From Cytobacillus stercorigallinarum (GTDB lineage: Bacteria; Bacillota; Bacilli; Bacillales; Cytobacillaceae), in assembly GCF_014836495.1 (NCBI RefSeq), contig NZ_JACSQT010000002.1:496001-560000 (forward strand): a DNA stretch of 64,000 bases, in the 5' to 3' direction. The notes beneath the pieces were generated by a model. The model did no database searches. It had not been told where the DNA came from and was given only the letters and a program-made list of their open reading frames with translations. Every line of letters begins with the position of its first letter. Within the stretch, counting starts at the first letter, position 1. Shown in pieces: positions 10,453 to 21,857 of this stretch. The position numbers were made by a program, and so were the translations under genes.

Positions 10453-11657
10453 TTCCTCTCATCCTCATGTAAATGAAGGGCCTCTTTTAAAATGTTTTCT
10501 GCCACGTCATGTTTAGACATTAATGGGAGCGCTGTTTTAGTTCCATCTCGTTTATAGAGAGTAACAATATTCGTATCTGTTCCGAATCCAGCACCAGCAC
10601 TTGTTACATCATTGGCTACAATCATGTCAGCATTTTTCTTTTCCAGCTTTCCTTTCGCGTATACATCCACATTATTTGTTTCTGCTGCGAAGCCCACCAA
10701 CACTTGATTTTTCTTTCTCTTACCAAGTGCCATTAAAATATCTTTCGTTCTCTCTAATTCTAGCTGTTGATCACCATCATTCTTTTTCACTTTCTGCTCA
10801 AAAGTATATTTTGGACGATAATCCGCTACAGCAGCTGTTTTTATCACAATATGAGCATCAGCAAAACGAACAATCATCTCTTCATACATTTCTTCCGCAC
10901 TTTCAACGTTTACAACTTTTACCCCACGAGGTGAAGAAATATGAACAGGACCTGATACTAATGTCACATCTGCACCAAGCTTCGCTGCCACTTCTGCAAT
11001 CGCATAGCCCATTTTACCACTCGAATGATTGGTTAAATAACGAACGGGGTCAATTTTTTCTCTTGTCGGACCAGCTGAGATTAATAATTTTTTCCCTTTT
11101 AACAACGGTTCTTTTTGATTGAAAAAATGATTCATATGCTCAACAATCTTTTCCGGTTCTTCTAATCTACCTTTTCCAACATAGCCACATGCTAGATAGC
11201 CTTCACTCGGTTCAATAAATTGATAACCAAACTGATGGAGCGTATCTATATTTTTTATCACGGCAGGATGATTGTACATATTGACATTCATCGCAGGCGC
11301 AATCCATACAGGCGATGTGTGTGCTAACAATGTTGTAGAAATCATATCATCTGCAAGGCCGTTCGCAAGCTTTCCAATAATATTCGCAGTTGCTGGTGCA
11401 ATTAAAATCAAATCTGCCCAGTCTGCTAAATCTATATGAGCAATCTTACTGGCGTCCTTTTCATCGAAGGTATCATAATATACTTCATTACGGGACATCA
11501 CTTGAAAAGTTAACGGTGACACAAATTGTCTAGCTGAATCGCTCATCATCACTTTCACACAAGCTCCAGCTTGCGTTAACTTACTTGTTAAAGCTACAGC
11601 TTTATAAACAGCAATTCCACCCGTTACACATAGCAAGATTTTTTTACCATCTAACAT
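10449..11657 (-). CDS. coaBC: Bifunctional phosphopantothenoylcysteine decarboxylase / phosphopantothenate-cysteine ligase
   Basis: Two consecutive steps of coenzyme A synthesis. The N-terminal FMN-dependent CoaC domain (about 1-180) has the catalytic histidine H74, the PAMN substrate clamp (121-124) and the flap cysteine C157 in YLACGYVGKG. The C-terminal CoaB ligase domain starts with KLLISAGPTREKIDPVRYLTN, split here by function rather than residue count. I use ATG 11655-11657 because GGGGG lies 8 nt upstream; the frame extends to 11672, but that start has no ribosome binding site. 402 aa. A terminator upstream (11769-11796) separates it from rpoZ, so it is probably the first gene of its own transcription unit. 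Confidence 0.96.
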   Translation of the reverse strand: MLDGKKILLCVTGGIAVYKAVALTSKLTQAGACVKVMMSDSARQFVSPLTFQVMSRNEVYYDTFDEKDASKIAHIDLADWADLILIAPATANIIGKLANGLADDMISTTLLAHTSPVWIAPAMNVNMYNHPAVIKNIDTLHQFGYQFIEPSEGYLACGYVGKGRLEEPEKIVEHMNHFFNQKEPLLKGKKLLISAGPTREKIDPVRYLTNHSSGKMGYAIAEVAAKLGADVTLVSGPVHISSPRGVKVVNVESAEEMYEEMIVRFADAHIVIKTAAVADYRPKYTFEQKVKKNDGDQQLELERTKDILMALGKRKKNQVLVGFAAETNNVDVYAKGKLEKKNADMIVANDVTSAGAGFGTDTNIVTLYKRDGTKTALPLMSKHDVAENILKEALHLHEDERK

Positions 11658-11765
11658 CTTACAAACCCCCAATATTCAAAAGGTTACTTTTCTTTTATTA
11701 TGAATAATTTCGCTCAATTTTTCATCTATCTCTTCTTGTTTTTAACAAATTTTACGGCTATGAAC

Positions 11766-11800
11766 AAAAATAACAACCTCCATACAGGTTGTTATTTTTT
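11766..11800 (-). terminator. Intrinsic terminator between rpoZ and coaBC
   Basis: Perfect 11-bp stem (AATAACAACCT at 11769-11779 and its complement at 11786-11796) with a 6-nt loop. T-runs flank both sides, so it could act in both orientations. On the minus strand it lies just after the rpoZ stop and ends the yicC-remA-gmk-rpoZ unit. Confidence 0.8.
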
Positions 11801-11814
11801 CAAATATGTGGATT

Positions 11815-12039
11815 TTATCTTTTTTCCCCTTCATGCGTTGTATCACCTAAGCGATAAAAAAGTTCATTTGCATTAATCTCTTCTAATGCTTTACCAACAT
11901 TTTTATGTGATACATATTTTTCTAAACGATATTGCTCTTCATTATTTTGTAATTTCCGTGCTCTTTTAGCAGCTACAGATACAAGAGAGTATTTTGAATC
12001 GATTTTTGTCATCAATGAATCAATTGATGGATTTAACAT
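11815..12039 (-). CDS. rpoZ: DNA-directed RNA polymerase omega subunit
   Basis: Small subunit that helps fold and assemble the beta' subunit of RNA polymerase. 74 aa, with the omega signature [26 protein letters not shown] and [10 protein letters not shown]. It starts 1 bp after the gmk stop, the usual gmk-rpoZ arrangement in Firmicutes. The C-terminus is short compared with proteobacterial omega, as is normal in Bacillus. Confidence 0.95.
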   Translation of the reverse strand: MLNPSIDSLMTKIDSKYSLVSVAAKRARKLQNNEEQYRLEKYVSHKNVGKALEEINANELFYRLGDTTHEGEKR

Positions 12040-12040
12040 A

Positions 12041-12664
<624 letters not shown>

Positions 12665-12928
12665 CTACCCTTCATCGATAACATCATCGCGGTCATTCAG
12701 TCGTGCAGCTACTGTTTCCGGCTGAACAGCAGATAAAATGACATGGTCACTATCCATGACAATTACTGCTCTTGTTCTACGGCCATATGTTGCATCTATC
12801 AGTACACCACGGTCTCTTGCATCCTGAATAATTCTTTTAATTGGTGCCGATTCCGGACTCACTATTGATATGATTCTATTGGCAGAAACAATGTTTCCGA
12901 AACCAATATTAATTAATTTTATTGACAT
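12665..12928 (-). CDS. remA: Extracellular matrix regulator RemA (DUF370)
   Basis: 87-aa DNA-binding protein of the RemA/YlzA family. In B. subtilis RemA forms an oligomeric ring and activates matrix (eps, tapA) and osmoprotection genes. The family core is seen as [28 protein letters not shown] and [22 protein letters not shown]. Start ATG with GGGGGGA upstream. It lies between yicC (about 60 bp upstream) and gmk, the standard Bacillus order. Its regulon in this organism cannot be inferred from the window. Confidence 0.93.
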   Translation of the reverse strand: MSIKLINIGFGNIVSANRIISIVSPESAPIKRIIQDARDRGVLIDATYGRRTRAVIVMDSDHVILSAVQPETVAARLNDRDDVIDEG

Positions 12929-12987
12929 ATGCGTCCCCCCGTCATCAGTTAACTATTTTGACCTTTCTCACACGTTTCTAAACCGCT

Positions 12988-13860
12988 TTATTCAATATTT
13001 TGTACTTGTTCTTTCATCTTTTCTAATAGACCCTTCATTTCAACCACTTCCCCAGCAATGGTAGAATCATTTGCTTTTGAACCGATTGTATTGACCTCAC
13101 GATTCATCTCTTGAATCATAAAATCAAGTTTTCTACCAATTGCATCATCCAAGGAGAGAGTCAATTGAAATTGATTTCGATGTGAAGCAAGTCGTGTCAA
13201 CTCTTCATTGATATCTGCCTTATCGGCAAATATTGCCACCTCTGTTATGATTCTTGATTCATCAATATGACCATCAGCATATTCCTCCATCCGCTTACGC
13301 AAACGGTCCTCGTATTGCTTTACGACGTTAGGAGCTAAGTCATATAAGCGGTTAAGACATTCAGTTAATAAACCAAGCTGTTTAAAAAGATCCTTCTCTA
13401 GCTCCTTACCTTCAGCTAAACGCATCATTTGCAACTCTTTACCAGCTTCATTTGTCGCTTCAATGATTAACTCATCTAACCATTCGTCGTCTTCATCCAC
13501 TTCCACAATAGCAAACACATCGTCATTAAGTAAATCTTTTAACCCAGGTTCACTACTTAACATATATTTTTCTTTCACTTCTGTCATTGAACGATAAAAT
13601 TCGTCTAACAAATCCCAATCCACACGTATCTTTTTTTGTTTCGATCCCGTTTGTTCTATGGTTGCATAGACTTCTATTCTACCACGCTTAATGTATTGAT
13701 TAAGCGTTTTTTTTATTTTATCTTCCAGCTTGAGAAATTGCTTTGGAATGCGCAGAAAATATTCTGTAAAACGATGATTAACCGTTTTTACTTCAATCGT
13801 GATAGAGAAGGTGTCAGTTTGCCTTTTACCCTGTCCATACCCTGTCATACTCACTACCAT
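12988..13860 (-). CDS. yicC: YicC/YloC family endoribonuclease
   Basis: 290-aa YicC-family protein (YloC in B. subtilis). E. coli YicC is an endoribonuclease. The N-terminal YicC domain starts MVVSMTGYGQG with RVNHRF-like KTVNHRFTEYFLRIP. The C-terminal DUF1732 domain has DINEELTRLASH, GRKLDFMIQEMNREVNTIGSKA and ends with the acidic/hydrophobic VVEMKGLLEKMKEQVQNIE. All are strongly conserved in the family. It heads the yicC-remA-gmk-rpoZ group, and a terminator for the upstream calcium ATPase lies between the two genes, so a promoter is expected at about 13861-13980. I could not identify a convincing one. Confidence 0.92.
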   Translation of the reverse strand: MVVSMTGYGQGKRQTDTFSITIEVKTVNHRFTEYFLRIPKQFLKLEDKIKKTLNQYIKRGRIEVYATIEQTGSKQKKIRVDWDLLDEFYRSMTEVKEKYMLSSEPGLKDLLNDDVFAIVEVDEDDEWLDELIIEATNEAGKELQMMRLAEGKELEKDLFKQLGLLTECLNRLYDLAPNVVKQYEDRLRKRMEEYADGHIDESRIITEVAIFADKADINEELTRLASHRNQFQLTLSLDDAIGRKLDFMIQEMNREVNTIGSKANDSTIAGEVVEMKGLLEKMKEQVQNIE

Positions 13861-13969
13861 CGTTTAACCACACTTCCTTTCGCCGTTTGCGGGAAGTACC
13901 TACAATTTTCTTCTACAAATTTGGCACTAACCATACCTGTTTCTTACATTCATACATTATGTAGTTTGC

Positions 13970-14010
13970 ATTAAAAACCAAAAGGTAATAGAGTGTCACT
14001 CTACTACCTA
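13970..14010 (-). terminator. Intrinsic terminator of the calcium ATPase gene
   Basis: Hairpin at 13983-14009, AGGTAGTAGAGTG paired with its complement (one G-U pair on the RNA strand), followed on the minus strand by TTTTGGTTTTT. It lies 18 bp after the ATPase stop codon. Confidence 0.8.
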
Positions 14011-14027
14011 AAGGATTATACCATATT

Positions 14028-16706
14028 TCACTTCGTTTTTCTTGCCAAATATGTGAAGCCAAGTAAAAATGTTGGGACAGCAGATAAGCCAACAATCATT
14101 AACCAATCACGACCAGCGATTGGTACTGTGTGGAAAATTTGTTGCAATGGCGGCCAATATAAAACGACAAGCATAAGTAAAACCGAAGAAATGACCGCCC
14201 AGACAAGATACATATTTCCAAATGGATTTCGAGCAAAAACGGATTTTTCACTACGACAATCAAACACATGAATTAATTGGGCAAGGACTAATGTCGCAAA
14301 GGCGACAGTTTGCGCATAGGCGAGCTCATTTGGATCGCCTTTATATGTGAGCATAAATGCAAGTAAGGTCACTCCACCAATTAAAAACCCTCTTGAAATA
14401 ACCTTCCAGCCAAGTCCTCTAGAAAAAATACCTTCTTTAGGATTACGCGGCTCTCGCTTCATGACATTCCCTTCTGGTCGGTCTAACCCTAAAGCCATCG
14501 CTGGCAGGCCATCTGTTACTAAATTCACCCAAAGAATTTGTATAGGTACGAGTGGCAGAGGTAACGCTAGTATCATTGCAAACAGCATTACGAGTATCTC
14601 GCCAACATTAGATGCAAGTAAATACCTCACAAATTTTCTAATATTATCGTAAATATTTCGACCTTCTTTTATTGCTGATTTAATAGTAGCGAAGTTGTCA
14701 TCAAGTAAAATAAGAGAAGATGCTTCTTTTGCTACATCCGTCCCGGTAATGCCCATAGCAATGCCAATATCGGCAGCCTTGATAGCTGGTGCATCATTGA
14801 TTCCGTCCCCTGTCATGGCCACAATATGACCGCGATTTTGCAAAGCTTTAACAATTTTTAGTTTATGTTCTGGTGAAACACGCGCAAACACTGATACATC
14901 ATCAACTACATCTTCTAACTCTTCTGTACTCATTGTAGCTAGTGCTTTACCTTCCATTACTTTTGTTGACTTATTAAGAATACCTAATTGTTTCGCAATG
15001 GCTTGAGCAGTCGTAACATGATCACCAGTAATCATCACTGTCTTAATTCCTGCTTCTTTACACTCCCTAACCGCTGCTCGTACCTCTGTCCTTGGTGGGT
15101 CAATCATTCCTTGTAAACCAATGAACGTCAATCGATTTTCTGCATCTTTTTCCGATGTTATTCTGCCCTCATTCGTCAATTCTTTATATCCAATCGCAAT
15201 CGTTCTAAGTGCTTGGGAGGCTAAACCGTGAATGGCCTCATTAACTGATTTATGCATCTCTTGCGTCATTGCTTGTTTACGATTATCCCACAGGATACTC
15301 TCACAGTTTTGCGCCAACACATCCGGTGCCCCTTTACAGACTACAAATCTTCTGCCACTGGCATCCTTTAATACGATACTCATCATTTTTCGAGTTGAAT
15401 CAAAAGGAAATTCTTCGAGAATTTCATACTGATTTAATAAAGAGGGTCGACTATACCCCGCTTTCATCCCAGCGACTAACAATGCACCTTCAGTTGGGTC
15501 ACCATCAATGATAAATTCTTTATTCTTCTTATGAATCTCAGCATGATTACAAAGCATACCAAACATCAATAATTGTTGTAATGTTTTTTCTTTTTTCGGA
15601 TCTACACGTTTTTCGCTGCGATAAAAATCACCTTTTGGTGTATAACCAATGCCATCTACTTGCCACGTGTTCCCACCACTCCATAAATGGGTGACAGTCA
15701 TTTTATTCTGAGTCAAGGTTCCCGTTTTATCAGAACATATGACAGAAGCACATCCTAATGTTTCTACTGCTGGGAGCTTTCTGACAATCGCCTTTTGTTT
15801 AATCATGCGTTGGACTCCAAGCGATAAGGCCACGGTGACTATCGCCGGTAATCCCTCTGGTATAGCTGCTACAGCTAACGATACCCCTGTTAAAAACATC
15901 GTATATAATTCTTGTCCTTGAAGTACACCGATACCTACGACAAGAACCGTTAAGAATAGTGCGACAACAATGAGGATTTTTCCTAATTGTTCCAACCTTC
16001 TTTGCAACGGTGTTGTCATCGTTTCCGCACTTTGAATCATATCAGCGATTTGTCCCATCGCTGTTTTCATTCCTGTGCCAATGACAACCCCCACTCCGCT
16101 ACCCTTGGTTACGATCGTACCCATAAAGCCCATATTTTCCATATCGCCGATTCCGGGGTTATCTTGCTTAATTGCTGCGACTGTTTTTTGCACTGGTAAT
16201 GATTCACCTGTTAAGGCCGATTCTTCTATTTCTAAGTTATTGCACTCGATTAAGCGGATATCCGCCCCAATTCTATCACCGGAGGAGAACTTCAGTAAGT
16301 CACCAACAACCACTTCTTTTGAAGGAATCTTTTTCCATTCCCCATCACGTAATACCGTTACATGAGGCGTTGATAATTCTTTTAAAGCACTTAATGATTT
16401 CTCCGCTTTTCGTTCCTGGAAAAACCCTAATACTCCGTTGATAAGCACAATTGCAATGATGGCAATTGCATCAATATATTCACCCAGTAGACCAGATATT
16501 AATGTGGCTACTAATAGAATTAAAGTCATAAAGTCTTTGAATTGACTAAAAAATAAGAGTAAAGCAGATTGCTTTTCTCCCTCTACTAATTCATTATATC
16601 CAAATTGCTCTAACCTTTTTTGCGCATCTTCTTCAGACATGCCTTCATGCCTATTCGTATTTAACGTATCCTCAACCTCTCTCGCTTCCATCTCATGGTA
16701 TTTCAT
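14028..16706 (-). CDS. yloB: P-type calcium-transporting ATPase (YloB-like, PMR1/SERCA type)
   Basis: P2A-type ATPase exporting Ca2+ from the cytosol. 892 aa from the ATG at 16706 (MKYHEMEAREVEDTLN, matching B. subtilis YloB). Cation N-terminal domain (about 1-70), dephosphorylation motif TGES (166-169), ion-binding PEGL (283-286) in transmembrane helix 4, phosphorylated aspartate D326 in DKTGT, nucleotide-binding KGAPD, and hinge TGDGINDAPAIKAADIG. Transmembrane helices after the hinge contain NLVTDGLPAMALG, with the N and D calcium ligands. GGAGG lies 15 nt upstream of the ATG, rather far; the frame extends upstream to 16733. In B. subtilis YloB is linked to sporulation and spore heat resistance. 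Transcribed divergently from rqcH. Confidence 0.94.
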   Translation of the reverse strand: MKYHEMEAREVEDTLNTNRHEGMSEEDAQKRLEQFGYNELVEGEKQSALLLFFSQFKDFMTLILLVATLISGLLGEYIDAIAIIAIVLINGVLGFFQERKAEKSLSALKELSTPHVTVLRDGEWKKIPSKEVVVGDLLKFSSGDRIGADIRLIECNNLEIEESALTGESLPVQKTVAAIKQDNPGIGDMENMGFMGTIVTKGSGVGVVIGTGMKTAMGQIADMIQSAETMTTPLQRRLEQLGKILIVVALFLTVLVVGIGVLQGQELYTMFLTGVSLAVAAIPEGLPAIVTVALSLGVQRMIKQKAIVRKLPAVETLGCASVICSDKTGTLTQNKMTVTHLWSGGNTWQVDGIGYTPKGDFYRSEKRVDPKKEKTLQQLLMFGMLCNHAEIHKKNKEFIIDGDPTEGALLVAGMKAGYSRPSLLNQYEILEEFPFDSTRKMMSIVLKDASGRRFVVCKGAPDVLAQNCESILWDNRKQAMTQEMHKSVNEAIHGLASQALRTIAIGYKELTNEGRITSEKDAENRLTFIGLQGMIDPPRTEVRAAVRECKEAGIKTVMITGDHVTTAQAIAKQLGILNKSTKVMEGKALATMSTEELEDVVDDVSVFARVSPEHKLKIVKALQNRGHIVAMTGDGINDAPAIKAADIGIAMGITGTDVAKEASSLILLDDNFATIKSAIKEGRNIYDNIRKFVRYLLASNVGEILVMLFAMILALPLPLVPIQILWVNLVTDGLPAMALGLDRPEGNVMKREPRNPKEGIFSRGLGWKVISRGFLIGGVTLLAFMLTYKGDPNELAYAQTVAFATLVLAQLIHVFDCRSEKSVFARNPFGNMYLVWAVISSVLLMLVVLYWPPLQQIFHTVPIAGRDWLMIVGLSAVPTFLLGFTYLARKTK

Positions 16707-16988
16707 CCGGACATCACACTTCCTCCTTTTCATTTTAAGAGAATTCGCACATGCTTGAATGCGAACCGTCCTACTTCCCCTACTGTCTCGATGGAGAGCT
16801 GTCCTATTTTTAAGGCTCTCATGAAAGCTTATTCAGTCTCGTCCTAAAAAATGCTATGCTATTATGAGAAAGAATGTTTTTTACATAAACAGAAAGCTTT
16901 TAAAAACCATTTGTTTATGGGAAAATAGCTTCCATAAAGTAAAGAGACGCACAGCGCTGAATCTCGTGCGTAGAAAAGGATGTTTTCA
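16707..16988. other. Divergent intergenic region between yloB and rqcH
   Basis: 282 bp that must hold promoters for both genes. For rqcH the best candidate is an extended -10 TGCTATGCT (16852-16860) with a weak -35 TTCAGT (16832-16837) 17 bp upstream. A 6-bp dyad GAGAGC/GCTCTC lies around 16793-16825. I see no convincing minus-strand promoter and no small gene. Confidence 0.4.
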
Positions 16989-18701
16989 ATGTCATTTGAT
17001 GGATTATTTACAAAAGCGATGGTAGAGGAGTTACAATCCACTCTTAAAGGTGGTCGAATTAATAAAGTTCACCAACCTTATAAAAATGAAATGATATTAG
17101 TGATTAGAGCAAACGGAAAAAATCATAAATTACTTTTATCTGCTCATCCAAGTTATGCTCGGGTACAATTAACGAATGAAACCTATGACAACCCTAGCAT
17201 TCCACCGATGTTTTGTATGCTATTAAGAAAACATTTAGAAGGATATATATTAGAAGATATTAAACAAATGGATTTAGACCGCATTATTATCCTTGAAATC
17301 AAAGGCCGTAATGAGATTGGAGACGTATCCTATAAAAAGCTGATTATTGAAATAATGGGACGACATAGCAATATTACGCTTATCGATCAAGAACGAAATA
17401 TGATTCTCGATTGTATTAAACACGTATCCTTTGCCGTTAATAGGCATCGTGCCTTACTTCCAGGTCAAACTTATATGGCTCCACCTGCGCAAAATAAAGC
17501 CAACCCATTAGAAGCAGATGAGACGGATGTATTACGAAGATTGGACTTTAATAGCGGGAAGTTAGATAAACAGCTTGTAGAACATTACAGCGGATTTTCA
17601 CCACTGTTTGCAAAAGAAATTGTTTATCAAGCAGGTCTAGCCAACCGCGCAACATTACCATCAGCTTTTATCATGGCAATGGATAAAGTAAGAAGCAACA
17701 AAGTTAAACCAACCATCACGACGAGTGATCAAAAAGAGACTTTCTATTTCCTTCAATTAGATCATATTAAAGGAGAACACCGTCATTTCGAGAGTTTAAG
17801 TCAAATGCTTGACCGCTATTATTTCGGCAAAGCTGAAAGAGACCGCGTCAAACAACAAGGCAATGACTTGGAAAAATTCATTAGCAATGAAAAAGAAAAA
17901 AATACAAAAAAAATAGAGAAATTAAAGCAAACGATGCAAGATGCAAAAAACGCCGAGCAATTTCAATTGTACGGTGAATTAATTACCGCTCATATGTATG
18001 CCATTCAAAGAGGGATGGATGAGATTGAAGTGAGCAATTATTATGATGAAAATGGCAGCAATGTCCTGATCCCTTTAGATACACAAAAAACACCATCGCA
18101 AAATGCACAGCTATACTTTAAAAAATATCAAAAAGCAAAACATGCCAAACAAGTTGTACAAGAACAAATAGATCAAGCCTATGAAGAAGTTAACTACTTC
18201 GATCATCTGTTACAACAAATACAAACCGCTTCACCGAAAGATATTGAAGAAATACGTGAGGAACTCGTTGAAGGTGGTTACTTACGGGAAAGACAAAGAA
18301 AACAGAAAAAGCCCGGAAATACAAAGCCAATTCTCGATTATTTTGTCGCTAGTGATGGTACAGAGATGATTGTTGGTAAAAACAACAAGCAAAATGATTA
18401 TTTAACAAATAAATTAGCAGCAAAAGATGACATATGGCTACATACAAAAGATATTCCCGGTTCCCATGTGGTCATTAGAGATAAAGCGCCAAGTAATGAG
18501 GTTATACAAGAAGCTGCTTGTTTAGCTGCCTACTTTAGTAAAGCACGTAACTCAAGCAGTGTTCCCGTCGATTTTACAAAGGTACGCAATGTGAAAAAGC
18601 CAAGCGGTGCTAAGCCAGGATTTGTCATTTATGATCAACAACAAACAATCTTCGTCACCCCTGATGAAGAAAAAGTCATTTCACTAAGTAAAAAGAAATA
18701 A
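16989..18701 (+). CDS. rqcH: Ribosome quality control protein RqcH (NFACT family, Rqc2 homologue)
   Basis: Binds obstructed 50S-peptidyl-tRNA complexes and, in B. subtilis, recruits tRNA-Ala to add C-terminal alanine tails that mark the nascent chain for degradation. 570 aa: NFACT-N domain with the key D97-R98 pair (in [10 protein letters not shown]), helix-hairpin-helix, a long coiled coil (about 290-420, e.g. [13 protein letters not shown]) and the NFACT-R domain (about 445-560) with [19 protein letters not shown] chose ATG 16989 ([10 protein letters not shown]) because AAAGGA is 8 nt upstream; a start at 16980 would overlap that site. It is the only plus-strand gene in the window. Formerly annotated as a fibronectin-binding protein. 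Confidence 0.95.
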   Translation: MSFDGLFTKAMVEELQSTLKGGRINKVHQPYKNEMILVIRANGKNHKLLLSAHPSYARVQLTNETYDNPSIPPMFCMLLRKHLEGYILEDIKQMDLDRIIILEIKGRNEIGDVSYKKLIIEIMGRHSNITLIDQERNMILDCIKHVSFAVNRHRALLPGQTYMAPPAQNKANPLEADETDVLRRLDFNSGKLDKQLVEHYSGFSPLFAKEIVYQAGLANRATLPSAFIMAMDKVRSNKVKPTITTSDQKETFYFLQLDHIKGEHRHFESLSQMLDRYYFGKAERDRVKQQGNDLEKFISNEKEKNTKKIEKLKQTMQDAKNAEQFQLYGELITAHMYAIQRGMDEIEVSNYYDENGSNVLIPLDTQKTPSQNAQLYFKKYQKAKHAKQVVQEQIDQAYEEVNYFDHLLQQIQTASPKDIEEIREELVEGGYLRERQRKQKKPGNTKPILDYFVASDGTEMIVGKNNKQNDYLTNKLAAKDDIWLHTKDIPGSHVVIRDKAPSNEVIQEAACLAAYFSKARNSSSVPVDFTKVRNVKKPSGAKPGFVIYDQQQTIFVTPDEEKVISLSKKK

Positions 18702-18750
18702 AAAAACCCCAATTGATGGATTCATTAAAGACCATCAATTGGGATTTTTA
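18702..18750. terminator. Bidirectional intrinsic terminator between rqcH and pyrE
   Basis: 12-bp stem CCCAATTGATGG (from 18708) paired with CCATCAATTGGG (18732-18743). A-run before and T-run after, so a U-tract exists on both strands. It starts directly after the rqcH stop and can also end the pyr operon coming from the other side. Confidence 0.85.
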
Positions 18751-18785
18751 TCGTCGCTGTAATATCTCAGGACAATACACATAGG

Positions 18786-18822
18786 ATGGTCGAAAAGTAA
18801 TCAAACTTTTCGACCATTTTTG
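18786..18822 (+). terminator. Second hairpin terminator between rqcH and pyrE
   Basis: Perfect 13-bp stem ATGGTCGAAAAGT (18786-18798) / ACTTTTCGACCAT (18805-18817) with a 6-nt loop, followed by TTTTTG on the plus strand only. It acts as a backup for rqcH read-through. On the minus strand, where it comes first after pyrE, it lacks a good U-tract. Confidence 0.75.
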
Positions 18823-19451
18823 TTATGCGAATGCTTTGCCCCATGCTTGTGGATCTTTTTTCCATTCGTCTAATACATCAAAGTCTGATGCCTCAATTGT
18901 ACCTTGCTCTTTTGCGACCTCTTTTAATGCATTAAAATCGGAAAGTGTGTGAGCTGAGACTTTCGCAGCTTGAAGTAACTCTTCTCCTTTTTGCAATTGA
19001 TAAGTGAAGATAGCGACAATCCCTAACACTTCACAGCCAGCATCTCTTAATGCTTCTACTGCATTGATAGCACTGCCACCGGTTGAAATTAAATCTTCAA
19101 CTATTACTACTTTTTGCCCTTTTTCTGCCTTCCCTTCAATTTGTTTTCCTTTACCATGCGCTTTTGCTGTTGAACGTACATAACACATCGGTAAGTTCAT
19201 CCGCTCACTTACCCATGCAGCATGTGGTATACCTGCAGTTGCTGTTCCCGCTATTACTTCAGCATCACCATAATGATCTTCAATTAACGCTTTGAGGCCT
19301 TTAGCTATTTCACTTCTTACTGCTGGATACGCTAATGTTAAACGATTATCACAGTATATGGGAGATTTTAAACCTGACGACCAAGTAAACGGATCTTTAG
19401 GATTTAATGCCACTGCTTTAATAGTTAATAAGCTTTCTGCTATTTGTTTTT

Positions 19452-19455
<4 letters not shown>
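18823..19455 (-). CDS. pyrE: Orotate phosphoribosyltransferase
   Basis: Converts orotate and PRPP to orotidine 5'-phosphate, step five of UMP synthesis. The PRPP-binding loop [14 protein letters not shown] is at 116-129, and the flexible catalytic loop is [15 protein letters not shown] (94 onward). 210 aa from the ATG at 19453-19455, whose last two bases overlap the pyrF TGA. GGGAGG lies 10 nt upstream. The frame extends to 19473, but that start lacks a ribosome binding site. Last gene of the pyr operon, followed by the convergent terminators shared with rqcH. Confidence 0.97.

Positions 19456-21853
<2,398 letters not shown>

Positions 21854-21857
<4 letters not shown>

Noticed and set aside
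10601-11122. 173-aa open frame on the plus strand
   Set aside because: Antisense shadow of coaBC, rich in Leu/His/Ser as expected from reverse reading, with no ribosome binding site or known motif.
16021-16441. Overlapping plus-strand open frames opposite the calcium ATPase
   Set aside because: Shadows of the ATPase gene, no independent start signals.
16740-16765. Short inverted repeat TTCGCA...TGCGAA upstream of yloB
   Set aside because: 6-bp arms with a 10-bp centre are expected by chance in AT-rich DNA, with no associated promoter elements.
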